From: Acanthosepion esculentum
Taxonomy: Eukaryota > Mollusca > Cephalopoda > Sepiida > Sepiidae
Reading direction: 5' to 3'
DNA length: 64,000 nt
NCBI GenBank assembly: GCA_964036315.1
Contig: OZ038479.1
Span: forward strand, 57,638,246 to 57,702,245
In this document: positions 14,400 through 26,640 of the stretch, piece by piece
Numbering within the stretch: position 1 is the stretch's first letter
Layout: every line of letters starts with the position of its first letter
The notes under the pieces: generated by a model
The model's input: only the letters and a program-made list of their open reading frames with translations
What the model was told of the DNA's origin: nothing
Databases searched by the model: none
Program-made: the position numbers and the translations under genes

Positions 14400-16300
14400 A
14401 AATATATTTCTCTGTTATTTTAAACTTAAAGTAAATAATATTTTTTTTTCAGATCAGATTAATTATACTTTAAATTAGCTAATATTCCTCAAATAAAGTT
14501 TCAGAAGGTATATTTTATTTTTGGAAGATTTTTTTTAATACAGAGAATTATATTGCGATGAAAGACAACAGCTATTTTAGAAAAAGAAGTTGATTCCAGA
14601 CAATATAATTTCTGTTTGAAATACACTAAAGGATTTTGCTTAGTGGAAAAAGTAAATTTAATCCTTTAGCTTTCAATTAAAGCTTCAAGAAAGTTTTTTC
14701 ATTTATAAAAATTCATTTTAAAGTAAACCATAGGTATCAAAAATTAGTAGAGGTAACTCCGCTTAGTAAATATAGTTTTCACTTAGATTATAAATTTTTG
14801 ATACATGAGGTTTAAAATGAAATTACCGTTAGAACAATTTTCCACTGAAACCCTGTCAACCAGGCTATATAATTTCTTGAATTTGTTATTATTAAACCCT
14901 TTCTTAAATAAACACAGTTTGTTGATTTGTGCTTAAAACTAGTTTTCAGCAAAGAAATTAACACAGCTGAACTGTCTGCATATTCATCACCGCCAACACT
15001 GGGTGAAATCCCCATAGGATTCTTTTGTCTGCCGGCATGCTGATGACAACATATGATGACCACGAAGATCAAAAACAATGCTATGTTTTGATACTTCTAT
15101 GAAGTTTCCTGAAAGGATAAGTCATGCTTTTAACTAATAAAAAGAATTTTGCAATCAAAAGATTTCATAAAAATTTGGGTTAACAGATGTAAACAAAAAA
15201 AAATCTTTTTAAATAATTTATTCGTGAATAAGACCTGAAAATCTCATTAAAATCTGACAATTATTTGATTTTTGTAGGAATTTCCAAATCAATGTGTCTT
15301 TGCTGGAAAAAACACTAAAATACCCATAGTCATCTTTGGTCCACTGCTGATGAAAGAAAAATCAAGATTTTCAACCAGAATTTCGACCATACTAGACAGG
15401 ATTAAAAAAATACTGTGGTTTTCATGATAAAACTTTGTTTTCATCAAATTTGGGGCCTTTTTTCAACATAATATGCTCATTTTTTAGTAAAAAAGTGGGA
15501 GTAGCTATTTAAATTCTCCAAGGAATCCTACCTTTAACGCTGGAATCTTAATTATTTGTATAGAAATTAAGTGTGTGTGTGGGGGGGGGGGGGTGTAACT
15601 AATGTAAAAAAAAAATATTTTTACCAGATTTTCTTAAAAAATACATTCATTTGTGAATCAGTCCTGAAAATGTCATTAAAATCTGATAATTATTTGAATT
15701 TTGCAAGAATTTCCAAAACAATGTGTTTTTAAAGTCAAAGTTTGAAATACTAATCTTTGGTTAAACCACTGACACAAGAAAAACAAGATTTTTCCTCTTT
15801 CTTAGTTTTGTCTAAATAATGACCATTTTTAACAATAAAACTTTGAATTTGTCAATTTTGGGGTCTTTTTTATCATGGGATGTTCTTTTGTAGGTACCTA
15901 AATTTATATTTAAAAAACGACTTGTGATTTTCTTTCTAACAAAAACTAGTAGTCTTTCAGTCTGTGCAATGATTCAACGTTCTTTTTATGAAGTAAATTA
16001 CTAAACATTTTGTGGATATTTTCTAATCATTAACTATTTTATTTCTTTTTACCGAGTTTGTTGATTTGTGCTTAAAATTGGTTTCAGTGAAGAAGTTAAT
16101 GCAAAGATTTCACACATGAAATTTGCACACAACCATCACAACATGAAATCCCCATAGAATTCTATCTGCAAGCATGCTTATATTTCCAACATGCAATGAC
16201 TGCGAAGATCAAAAGCAATGCACAGAATATTACATTTTTGATACTTCTACAAAGTTTCATAGAAACATATAGAATAAATCGTTGTATTCTTAAACTATTG
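14400..16300. repeat. Interspersed AT-rich repeats, several families
   Basis: The block at 14,400-14,760 repeats the family at 7,140. The block at 14,817-15,110 (CCACTGAAACCCTGTCAACC) recurs at 50,560-50,830 and in part at 16,055-16,260. Blocks at about 15,178-15,320 and 15,593-15,730 are copies of one another and of 45,690-45,840. A GT run followed by a G run lies at about 15,571-15,594. I see no gene. Confidence 0.7.
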
Positions 16301-18383
16301 CTTATATAGGATTATAATTATTTTAAGAACAAAATAAGAATAAAGGCATCACTTGAATTTTGATGAATAATTAAGAAAGAACCCACAGTGAACATAATAA
16401 ATTAACATTATCAATACAATAACACTATATGAATTCTATACATTTTTTAGTTAGCAGGAAGCTAGTAGGCTATTTTAATAAATTTTCTTAAATTTAGAAT
16501 AATTTTAAAATGATCACATTGAGTGCACTAATATTTTATGGCATGGTATAGTTAAGTAAACAATCAAAATTAAAAGCAATGAATTAAACACAAAAATATC
16601 ATTTCACTAAAAATAGAAATAGCTATTTTTTTAATATATAAAAAATAAAATTATTCATTTGATGTTTAATAAAAGCTTATAGAATAAAAAAAATGATATT
16701 CTTATACTAGATGAATGTTGGACTGCTGGTATTCCATATTGCTTTAATATTGTGCACAGTCATGGATGGCATTATAAAGTCTTGATTTTTAACTGGAGTT
16801 CACGGGCTACCATAAATAAATAAATGTTGTTTTCATTCATTTTTAAGTAAAATATAAACATTACTTTTACACGATCCTGCTAATTAATCCCTAAATTTAT
16901 TAAATGCATTTGAAAGACATTCCTAGGAAAAATACTGAATGTTTAAAAAAATTTTAATTTGTTATTTGCATTTTTCATCTGTAATGGGATAAGCATCATA
17001 CATAATCCCAGCGTATCTATGTATATGGAAATATGTTTATTTGCATGCGCCATGTCTTCTTCTGAATTGTTTATTGCTGGTCATATTGAGTCTATAGATG
17101 ATGTGAAGTTCAGAAATAGAACACTCTTATACCTTATTTTATTTACAATGGGATTAAAATTAACAGATGCACATAAACATCAATATTGTACAACATAAAC
17201 GAAGCTCAAAATATACAAAATGTATGAATCTCAGAAAATAAAATTTAAATGACACTCAATCAATTTAAATCAATCAGATGAAAATTAATTACTGGACAGC
17301 CGACACAAAAGAAAGATTCATGATGAACCTGTAAAAAATATGGAAAATAAAGGAGCAGAGTTCAAATATTGATTGAAATAATTTGTGTTCACGTCTATCT
17401 CCAATGTTTTAGTACATTAAAAAATGATGAAAATGAGTCTGCCTATTTTGCACATATAAAATGAATCAAAAACCATATTAGTATGATTCAGGCATATATG
17501 ACTTTCTTTCATTCATGTACAAAAAAGCACATCCCCAATTTTCTTGATTTGTTCTGTTTGTCTTTGTATGTATAGATTTTCTGCTGACCTGTACAAAATT
17601 AATATATTATTTACTCTAATGAAATGTTTACAAACAGAACAGATTATGAAATGTTTACAATGAAATCTTTAAATGAAATCTTTAAATGAAATGTTTAAAA
17701 TGTTTACAATGCAGAACAGCTATGAGTGGAATATTCACTTGTCTTGATTATTGCACATGCAATATAGTTCTTTTGTGCAGTAATTGAAACAAGTTAGATC
17801 AGTAAAAAAAGGTTGTTAACTACGTACTCTTCCACGTTTAGCTTTCCACAGCAAATGTACGCAAACAATGCCAGTAATGGCTGCTGCCAACGATGTGAAT
17901 GAATCTGAACTTTTATTATCAATAACTCTAAAACTGTAGATTTTATGAAATTTATCAAGTCATTTTCGAATGAAACATGTACATTTGCACCTAAATGTAA
18001 GTATTCAGGAAATTTTTAATGTGGACTGAGCACAGGTCCCAATCTGCAAATTAACCATCTTTAGAATCAGAACAAATTTTCTTTTTTAAATCCTTAAAAA
18101 TTGTAAAACGTCATTGACACACATCTCATCAGTGTGTGTTTCCATATATTCAATCCCAAATGTTTTAATAAATTTTAATAGACACTGAAAAAGGAATGTT
18201 CATAATATTTTCCACATATAAAATAAATAAAAATTCATATTTGCATGATACATGAATAATGAATATGTCATTATTTCATTCATGTGATATCTTCATAATG
18301 AGAATGAAACAAGTTTTGTTTTGAACCCATAACATTTGCAGAACATCACTCACACACTTCTCACAACTGTGTGTTTGCATATC

Positions 18384-18880
18384 CTAGATCATATAAGACA
18401 ACTGTGAAAATGCAGACCCTAACACCAATTTACTCTGTGTGTGCATGCAGCTCAGAAATGTTGACACAAGTAAAAATGGAGATATCCAAATTTCACAAGA
18501 AAAGAGTTTCTTTCTGGTACACATTTGAACATGATGCAGTATGTGTGACTTTGCTAGAGACATCCACAAAATTCACCTGCATATGTTTTATTACCCTGTG
18601 TATGTTCGCAGATGGTTCTTCAAATGTAACATACATGACAATGCAGATCTAGAAACATCACAAGAATATGGTTTCTCCTCAGTGTGTGTTTGTATATGGA
18701 GTGTCAAATTAGAGATCCATGAATTTCACAAGAATAGGATTTCTCTGCAGTGTGACTTCTGTAAAAATGCAAAACCACAAACTTCACAAGAATATGGTTC
18801 TCTTGAGTGTATGTTCACATAGGGCACATAAAAGATGACTTTACTGAAAATGCAGATCCACAAGCTTCACAACTATATGG
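18384..18880 (-). pseudogene. Degenerate C-terminal fingers of ZNF copy 2
   Basis: Minus-strand pieces keep finger wording in several frames (for example KPYSCEACGSAFSVKSS just after the TAG at 18,884-18,886, then YSCEIHGS, then CSCEIW-like debris down to about 18,390). Stops and frameshifts interrupt every unit. The ancestral array was therefore longer than the ORF that survives. Confidence 0.75.
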
Positions 18881-18883
18881 TTT

Positions 18884-19951
18884 CTATTGAGTGTGTGTTT
18901 GCATATGACATCGCAAATTTGACTTCTGTGAAAATGCATGACTACAAACTTCACAAGAATATGGTTTCTCTCCAGTGTGTGTTCGCATATGACATTCCAA
19001 AGATGATGTTCTTGAAAATGCAGATCCACAAACTTCGCAAGAATATGGTTTCTCTCCAGTGTGTATTCGCATATGACACTTCAAAGATGATTTCATTGAA
19101 AATGTACATCCACAAACTTCACAAGAATATGGTTTCTCTCCAGTGTGTGTTCGCATATGACATTGCAAATTTGATTTCTTTGAAAATGCAGATTCACAAA
19201 CTTCACAAGTATATGGTTTCTCTCCAGTGTGTGTTCGCATATGGTCCGTCAAGTGTGAACTTTTTGAAAATGCAGAACCACAAACTTCACAAGGATATGG
19301 TTTCCTTCCAGGATGTGTATGCACATGGCACTCCAAATCTAACTTTGAAAATGCAGATCTATGATGTTCACAAGAATATGGTTTCTCTTCAGTGTGTGTT
19401 TGCATATGGTGCACCAAATATGACTTCTGTGAAAATGCATTTCTACAAACTTTACAAGAATGTAGTTTCTCTCCAGTGTGTGTTCGCATATGGCGCACCA
19501 AATATGACTTCTGTGAAAATGCATGACTACAAACTTCACAAGAATAAGGTTTCTCTCCAGTGTGTGTTCGCATATGACATTCCAAAGATGAAGTTCTTGA
19601 AAATGCACATCCACAAACTTTGCAAGAATATGGTTTCTCTCCAGTGTGTGTTCGCATATGACACTTCAAAGATGACTTCATTGAAAATGCACATCCACAA
19701 ACTTCACAAGAATATGGTTTCTCTCCAGTGTGTTTTCGCATATGACATTGCAAATTTGATTTCTTTGAAAATGCATATCCACACACTTCACAAGAATGTG
19801 GTTTCTCTCCAGTGTGCGTTCTCATATGGTCCTTCAAATGCAATTTTTTTGAAAATGCAGAACCACAAACTTCACAAGGGTATGGTTTCATTCCAGGGTG
19901 TATATGCATATGGCACTCCAAATCTAACTTTGTAAATGTAGATCCACACAC
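18884..19951 (-). CDS. C2H2 zinc-finger array ORF, 13 fingers (copy 2)
   Basis: The 355-codon frame encodes 13 tandem C2H2 units of 28 residues joined by TGEKPYS-type linkers, with framework C-x2-C-x12-H-x3-H. Such arrays bind DNA, normally in the nucleus, using helix positions -1, 2, 3 and 6. Units 1 and 8 share the odd KLDLEC helix with one residue deleted, and unit 8 has also lost a cysteine (CEHH). Units 1-6 and 8-13 correspond pairwise, showing a seven-finger tandem duplication of about 588 bp. The frame opens at GTG, not ATG, and is bounded by TAG at 19,970-19,972 and at 18,884-18,886, both replacing the linker Glu codon. It may be a relic; a functional product would need an upstream start that I cannot find. 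Confidence 0.6.
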   Translation of the reverse strand: MCGSTFTKLDLECHMHIHPGMKPYPCEVCGSAFSKKLHLKDHMRTHTGEKPHSCEVCGYAFSKKSNLQCHMRKHTGEKPYSCEVCGCAFSMKSSLKCHMRTHTGEKPYSCKVCGCAFSRTSSLECHMRTHTGEKPYSCEVCSHAFSQKSYLVRHMRTHTGEKLHSCKVCRNAFSQKSYLVHHMQTHTEEKPYSCEHHRSAFSKLDLECHVHTHPGRKPYPCEVCGSAFSKSSHLTDHMRTHTGEKPYTCEVCESAFSKKSNLQCHMRTHTGEKPYSCEVCGCTFSMKSSLKCHMRIHTGEKPYSCEVCGSAFSRTSSLECHMRTHTGEKPYSCEVCSHAFSQKSNLRCHMQTHTQ

Positions 19952-20580
19952 TTCACAAGTATATGATTTCTATTCAGTGTGTGTTCAAATGACACTCCAA
20001 ATGTGACTTCTGTGTAAACTCAGATCCACAACTTTAAGTTCACATATGGTCCCTCAAATGTGATTTTATGAAAATCTAGATCCACAAACTTCACAAGAAT
20101 ATGGTTTATGTCCAATGTGAGGTTCGCATATGGCACTCCAAATCTGACTTCAATGAGAATACAGATTCATAAACTCCACAAGAATGTGGTTTCTTTCCAG
20201 TGTATTTGGTTCATCTGGTGCATCAAATGTGACTCCTTTGAAAATTCATATCCACAAACGTGAGAAGAATATGCTTTCCCAGCAGTGTGTGTTCGTATGG
20301 TGTTCTTTGACAAGATTCACTAAATTCACAAGTAAATGGTTTGTGTTTTTCGACATCCGTACACTAACTTTATTGACAAAGGTTTGTAAACTTCGCAAGA
20401 ACATGGCTTCTAATTCCTTCAAAGTTTTACTCACATGTAACACTAATACTCTACAGAAAAGAAAAAACACACATTTCAAACTATATTTTTTGCAAATTAA
20501 TGTTCACCTTGATACTTTTGAAAATGTAGATACACAACATTTACATGATTATTGCAACATATATTTCTCTGTTCTTGGAG
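19952..20580 (-). pseudogene. Degenerate N-terminal part of ZNF copy 2
   Basis: Upstream of the open array, finger pieces occur in different frames (SYTCEVC, SSHVCGYEFSKESHL, KPCSCEVYKP). A region at about 20,500-20,560 matches the ATG-starting segment of copy 4 (MLQ..CK.C..FSKVS), but here it has stops. It represents the original 5' coding end. Confidence 0.7.
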
Positions 20581-21691
20581 AGTGAAGAGCCCTGTTTTCC
20601 TTCATTTAAATTCCCAAGAATAACAGTTTTTATGAATATCATGATTTTCTCTCCAGTGAAGGACCTGTGAAGTAAAAGTAATGACACATATCTTAACAGA
20701 GACAGTGAATAATACATGAAATCAGTTCATATTTTAACAGATACAGTTAGCTATATATTAATGCTAGTTGAAAAAAGCAGCAGTAAATTTAAAACACAAT
20801 CACTAAGGGAAGCGTTGTTTTTTTTCTTTAAGTAGCAGAGAATAAGGAATCAATTTCAAATATCAAGTAAGTTTTGTGCCATTAATAAGAAAATTTTGAT
20901 ATAAAATTAGTCTATATAAATTCTACAGAATCAAATAGGTTTTTGAAAGTGATATTATGAAATATTTTTTAACCTTCAAATAGCTATTACAATATATACC
21001 TAAAAATCTTTTAGGGAAATAAAGAACTACAAAAAGTAACAACCTGGCTTTCAAAATCTGATATAAATCGACTAAGTATTGACTATGCATAATATTTCCA
21101 GTATTTAAGAAAGGACAAAAATTATTTACAGTGGTTTCCATTTGAAATTTTGCAAGATTTATCATATGATTACATCAGCAAATTCATTTACTTATAAAAT
21201 CCTTGACATATTTTAAAGACAGATCTTAGCAGAAATTCTTTTAAAGTTTTTATCAAATTAATACTATAGGATCTACATAAAGGGTGATTCATATAATATT
21301 GGGAAGAAAGGTTCATATAAGTATTATTCTTTTCTACAAACTGCTAATATTTTCACAAAACACCTCATTATAAAAGTGCTTTATAATTAAAATGAAATGA
21401 AATATCATGTCATGTGTGACTGTGCAGATAGCAGTGCTGAGTTTACCTTTTCATTTGACTGGCTGAAGTCTAGCATTTTCAACATTTATAATTGACTCCA
21501 GTCAAAGTGTATATATTTGAGAGGAGATTCACAGGTGTAAGGTGCCTTGAGCTGTTACTGTGACATGAAATTTCAATGCAGAAAGTGGTATAGGCATGAA
21601 AAATTTAAATTCTAAACAAGTCTGCTTTGTTTACTTTGCACTAATGCCCTTAACAGCAACAATGATGGGTAAAAGAGTCCAAATGTAAATA

Positions 21692-23370
21692 TTGATGAAG
21701 TCCTCCATTTTGGAAACAATGGGCAAAAAGCAGTGCTCCTTTCAAAATCCATCCTGTGTCTCTGAGCTTCAAGCAGCTCTCACTAGTGCTATTGATATGC
21801 AACCTCCTTGTATAGCAGCTGGTGCTCTAACAGGTGCCAAGTTGACTGGAGAATGCAATTGTACCTCCTATTTCTTATGCACTGTCCCCAAGTCGATTTT
21901 GGGCACATCTCATCACCGTCATGAAGACTGGTTTAACAATATCGCAATCCATGATCTGTTTGCCTTAAAGAATAGAGCACACAATGCCTCAATTGGTAAA
22001 AGCTATTCCAGCAAATCAAAAGAACACTTCTGCAAATTATGTTCAAAGTCCAAACTGCTCTGTGACATGTGAAATAAATGGTGGCGCAACAAGTTTGCCG
22101 AAATACAAAGCTATGCTGATGCAAATGAGTTTCAGAAATTCTATGATAGTATCAACATAGTGTATAGTCCAATTTGTGTCTCTGCTGCACCCTCCACTAC
22201 TCTACAGAAAGTAGTACCATCATCAGAGATTGCCATAGAATATTGAACCAATGGGCAGATCATTAAAGGAGTTGCACAACGATGTTAACCCAAGTGATCC
22301 TGAGTTTGCTGAACTTTTGCCAATCCTACCTCTAAAGCCTGATCTTGCCATGCAGCTATCCTTTGAGGAGGTGACTAGCACTATGAAGCATCTTAAGGAC
22401 AATAAAGCTGTCAGGCTCAATTGTCTTTCAGGAGAAATATTTAAATATGAGGGTTTAATATTGCCTCGTCCTATCACTGATGTGTGGAATGCACCAGCAA
22501 TGGAAGGGTGTGAAAATTGTCATGATCTACAAAACAAAAAGTGGCCAAAGCTGATTGTGCAAACTACTGTGGGATCTTGCAGTGGCAGGGCAAAATTCGT
22601 GCCAGTATTCTCCTTCTTCAATTTACCTAAAGCCTACAATACAGTTAAAAGAGATATGCTCTGGTGCATTCTTGCGAAATGTGGTTGCCCACCCAACTTC
22701 ACAGCCATTATCAAAGATTTTCATACGAACATGTATGCACATGATGTATCTGCAGGCATTGGATGCTTTTAAAGTCAATGAAGCATCAACCTTATTCAAC
22801 ATCTTGCTGCTGTGACACTGCCCAGCCATCAAAGTTTAGAACTGGAAGATAGCATCTATCACCACTACAGACTGGATTGTAGTGTCTTCAGTCTTTGTTT
22901 GCTGTGATCTCCTACAAAGTGTAGTACAACAATTTTGTTTGATTTTCAGTATGCTGATGCTGCTGCTTATCCAAGTCTTTTTGGCAACTTTGTGATCAAG
23001 TCTTTCTAAACCATAACTTGTTCACCTCCATAAAGGCCTCAATGTACAATGCTATAAGCATATCTCTCCTTCTGTATGCCTCTGAATATTGGACTCCATA
23101 TAGAACTCACGTATGAAACCTTCTACATCCATATTTTTCCATGCATCATGGGATTGTCATCTCAAGACCGAATATTGCATATCAATATTCTCCAGTGTAC
23201 CAACAGCAAAAGCATTGAGACAGTTATCATCCAACAATAGTTCAAGTGGATTGGTTATATTATCAGAATGCCTGGAGACTGTCTCCCTAAGAGGATCCTA
23301 TATGGGGAACTCTCGGTATTTCAATGAATATAATGATTTAGAGATCACGTCAAAGATCACATAGAAACAC
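21692..23370 (+). mobile_element. LINE fragment with internal deletion
   Basis: Frames at 21,692-22,072, 22,251-22,772 and about 23,050-23,360 resemble successive pieces of an invertebrate non-LTR ORF2: a DWFNN segment after the endonuclease, an RT segment with SFEEVTSTMKHLKDNKAV and then FFNLPKAYNTVKRDMLW (catalytic Asp of F.DL.KA replaced by Asn), and a late LLYASEYWTPYRTHV segment followed by a PKRILYGELS motif. The stretch between about 22,780 and 23,040 lacks the F/YADD region, which suggests a deletion. Stops and frameshifts are numerous. The start of the same fragment recurs at 43,800-44,150 and 55,960-56,110, so insertion predates duplication of the ZNF module. Confidence 0.8.
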
Positions 23371-23480
23371 CCATGTCCACGTTTGCTTATTGGAAATTAA
23401 AAATATTAAATTTAATCTATTAGCTTGGAATTGAAACTAAATTAAAAGCTTCAAGAAATATTTTATTGTTGTCTGTTCAT
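23371..23480. repeat. AT-rich family fragment
   Basis: ATTGGAAATTAAAAATATT, TTTAATCTATTAGCTTGGAA and AGCTTCAAGAAATATTTTA mark a copy of the family at 7,440 and 44,550. Confidence 0.7.
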
Positions 23481-24204
23481 ATAATATTGGTAACATCATG
23501 TATAGGAAAACTGGCAAACCCTTATGTATGCCAGGCACTATTACTACAGTGAATAATATTTCTTCAGCATGGGAGCCTATTCTAGTCAAATTTGCTTCAG
23601 TATTTAATGGACTGGGCAGAATGGAAAATGTCAAAATCAAATTAAATGTTAACCAAACAATAAAACCAGTGTCCCAACATTTGTGCCGTATTCCTTTCCA
23701 TGTTTGAAAAAAGATGAAAATAATTTAACAGAATTCCTTGACTTAGACATTACAGAGCCAATTATAGAACCTACCTCATGGGTTTCACCATTAATCGAAG
23801 TACCGAAAGGCAATGATGTCAGATTAGTAGTTGATATGCAAAAAGCTAACACTTTCATACAAAGAAATTACTACCCTGTAATTACTACACTCCAGGATTT
23901 ACTTGAAAAGTACAATGGTTGTATGGCATTTAGCAAAACTGATTTGAAACATGGATATCATCAGATTGAATTGGACAAGACATCTCATTAGTTTACTACC
24001 TTTATTATTGTTTGCTTTATTATTTGGCTCATTTTGTTATAAAAGGAGCTACCTCATTATTTGAAGAATATCAAAATTGCATGAGTTGTTTCAAACATTT
24101 CCAAAAAGTGAATATTTCAGATAATATTTTAATTGGTGGTGTAAATCAAGAGGATCATGACTGAAATCTGAAAATCCCATTTGAGAATTTTGCAAGAAAA
24201 TAAC

Positions 24205-24480
24205 TGTTGACCATGTTCACCGTAGTCTATGAATATAGAATCCAGCGCAGTAAGTAATCTGTTCAATGAAACAACACCAATACCACTAGCAGCAGCTGTT
24301 CAGTCTTCGATATTAGAGGTTGGCAGTGAATATTTGGAAAAAACATGGCTGCCTTTATACATGTCGAATTGAATATTTTAAGCTTTCTGATTGGTTAATC
24401 CTTCTATTGGTCAACTATAAAATGAGTCAGCTCATTTTGGTTGGCTCACTAGTATACCAAGGTACCCCAAAACTCTAACA
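24205..24480 (+). mobile_element. Solo LTR inside the Gypsy pol relic
   Basis: A 276-bp unit starts TGTTGACC, ends CTCTAACA, and is flanked by ATAAC on both sides (24,200-24,204 and 24,481-24,485). It contains an inverted CCAAT pair at about 24,382-24,403 and CTATAAAATGAG at about 24,416, a plausible LTR promoter. Removing it joins the two halves of the pol relic with one ATAAC, which supports a nested insertion reduced by LTR-LTR recombination. Confidence 0.8.
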
Positions 24481-24952
24481 ATAACCTCATAGCAAAGTTT
24501 GAGAATTGTGGAGTTTCATGTTCCACAAATCACATTTTTGGGGCATAGTCTTCCCAATAAGGTTATTCAACCAGTTGAGAATAACATTTGAGCAATTAAG
24601 GAATTCAAGGAACCTAATTCAACTACAGAGCTTGATAGTTTTCTTGGATTAATAAATTATTTTGGTAAATTCATAAAGATTTTATCATATGAAGCAGAAA
24701 TACTTAGAAAATTGCTATGAAAAGGAGGTAAATGGGTATAGATTGGTACTGAAAAGGAAGCTTTTATTAAACTAAAACATGCTGTCATGAATGATACTGT
24801 TATAGCTCAATTTAATCCAGACCTTAAGACTAAAAGAATTAACATGGGACATATCCTTCAACAAAAATTGACAAGACCATTTTTGTTAAATTATTGTAAG
24901 GAAAAAATAGTTTGATAGTCATTTTACTGCCCTAAATTGGAAGCTTGCTATA

Positions 24953-25112
24953 AGTATCATAGCAGATGAAACAACTGACTTCTGTGACCACAGCATTTTG
25001 AATGTGATTGCAAGCATTTAAGGGGAGCCATTTCTTATCGATGTTGTTACCAGGAAAGAATGCAATCATCAAACTAAGTCAGGCTTGCATCCAAGCTGTT
25101 ACTAATGTTGAG
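24953..25112 (+). pseudogene. hAT-type transposase fragment
   Basis: The frame gives SIIADETTDFCDHSILNVIA, a stop, then GEPFLIDVVTRKECNHQT and, after a frameshift, SQACIQAVTNVE. The (I)ADETTD motif and following layout resemble the catalytic core of hAT-family transposases. Two disruptions in about 160 bp make it a relic. The flanking sequence to about 25,200 gives no further recognisable domain. Confidence 0.55.
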
Positions 25113-25164
25113 TAACTGATTCAGCAGCATATTGTAAAAAGTAAAAAGTATATTGTAAAATTTT

Positions 25165-26005
25165 TCATTTTCCTTTTATTTTCTTGTTTTAATAACATTA
25201 ATATATTGTTACACTTTCTCACTGAGTATTATAAGGAAGCAAAAACTGAAATCTATACTGAAAATGGGGGAGAAAAGGGAAATTCTTTACTAAAAATGGA
25301 ATTCACTAAAACCTGGAATGAAGTTAAGGAAAATTTGAAACGAAAAATTGGTCCCTTTACATATGTAAATATAAAAATGAACACAAGCCTGAAGATTGTA
25401 TTCAAGTTTCTGGGAGAGTGTGTGTTATCTAGTATGATCAGCAATCTGAACAAGGCCAGTACACTCAAACCCTCAGTCACGATGACTTGTGACTTTGTGC
25501 TAGAACAATCACGGACAGATTTTCTATCGCATGATGGTGAACAGATTATCATTTCAGAAAGCTAAACTTTATGAATTAGACTTTTTTCAAAAATGTTACT
25601 TAATAATTTCAATAAAGTGACCAAATGATAAAGTCACTTTTTGTCTAGATGACTTTGTGGTGCTACTTTTCTGTAAGTTTTGCCACATTCACTTAATTCT
25701 TATTTAGGATTGTAGCATTTTTTGCAAAGGTTGTCCCAGAAACGTATCAAGTTAGATTAATGGCAGAAGTATGATGTATGAAACCCTATCAAGCTAGAGT
25801 AACTTATCAAATGGATGGATATTCCAGCTAGTCAAATTTTTTCATCTTCCTTTATTTTCTTGTTTTAATACATTTATATATTGTTACACTTTCTCACTAA
25901 ATATTAAAATGAAGCAAAACAAAAATCTATACTGAAAACAGAAAAAAAAAATGATTTTCCCTAAAATGAAACGAAGGAAAATTTGAAACAAAAAATTCAG
26001 TCCCC
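25165..26005 (+). repeat. Duplicated block, ~670-bp spacing
   Basis: Sequence at about 25,183-25,370 (TATTGTTACACTTTCTCACT, AATCTATACTGAAAA) recurs diverged at about 25,858-26,010. The first copy lies in an open frame at 25,206-25,565 (119 codons, lysine-rich, no recognised domain), and the second copy is broken. I cannot assign a product. Confidence 0.7.
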
Positions 26006-26640
26006 CTACATGCCATTCCTGACAAGTGAAAATATTTGGGGTATAATTGTTGGGTGCACTTGGTGGTCTGAAATCCATATAATCAGCACTACACACTCAA
26101 AAATTATTTAATTAATATCGACATTAAACAATTTTGCAAGCAAAGTGGTATTCAGCACCCATGATTGATACCCTACCACATTCAAGGAAATTCAGAGATA
26201 GAAAGATTTCATAGAATGCTCGGTAAAGCCATTAAATAATCGTATACCAAAGGACAAGACTAGAGAACACAAATCTCTACTTAGATTTTTCCAGCTAAAC
26301 TACTTTTTGGTCGACCAAAATGTTAGAAATGTTAACCATGACTGTTAGAAATCAGAATAAAAAGGCAAAATAAACTGATGATAAATCAACACAAAACCGT
26401 GTGATATTTTGCAAGGGTTCAATGTCCTCTTATGGGGGAAAAAGAAACAATAAATTTTCTACACAATTTTCTATTCAACCTATTCTACTGTTATTGACGG
26501 AAAAGGCTTAGCCTGTTCAGAAGCGGTGTAAACCTGGCATGTACACTCAACATGTAAATTATGTGACAAAACAAATTTCAAATTTCAAGAAGGTTGACAC
26601 TGATTTAGATGACAAATATGACAGTGTAATCTTGGAAGGA

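Larger units (their letters stand above)
16480..21690 (-). repeat. ZNF module, copy 2
   Basis: The left flank (AAAATGATCACATTGAGTGC at about 16,509) matches 32,637 and 51,110. The right flank runs through CTAAGTATTGACTAT at about 21,070 and GGGTGATTCATATAATATTG at about 21,282 to the LINE fragment, as in copies 3 and 4. It lacks about 250 bp that copies 3 and 4 have near 43,440-43,700 and 55,640-55,890. A single arm of the foldback family (17,740-18,060) lies in its left flank. Confidence 0.85.
23480..26640 (+). mobile_element. Ty3/Gypsy pol relic, interrupted
   Basis: The order is a pre-RT segment (23,498-23,707), RT motifs WVSPLIEVPKGNDVRLVVDM and KTDLKHGYHQIELDK (23,683-23,991), decayed RT, a solo LTR (24,205-24,480), a post-RT connection segment containing ELDSFLGLINYFGKFIK (about 24,600-24,680) and a KEAFIKLKHAV segment (about 24,755). 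Foreign sequence follows, and then an integrase C-terminal piece at about 26,180-26,320 with EIERFHRMLGKAIK and AKLLFGRP. Stops and frameshifts throughout make it inactive. LTRs of this copy are not recognised. It is a different lineage from the element at 35,166. Confidence 0.75.

Noticed and set aside
18835..19935. Long plus-strand ORF (366 codons) with repeating MVSLQCVFAY wording
   Set aside because: It is the antisense reading of the minus-strand zinc-finger array; the repeat period of 28 codons is that of the fingers.
18884..19951. CRISPR-like or satellite reading of the regular ~84-bp repeats
   Set aside because: The repeats translate as C2H2 fingers with conserved ligands; spacing and variation fit finger coding, and the DNA is eukaryotic.
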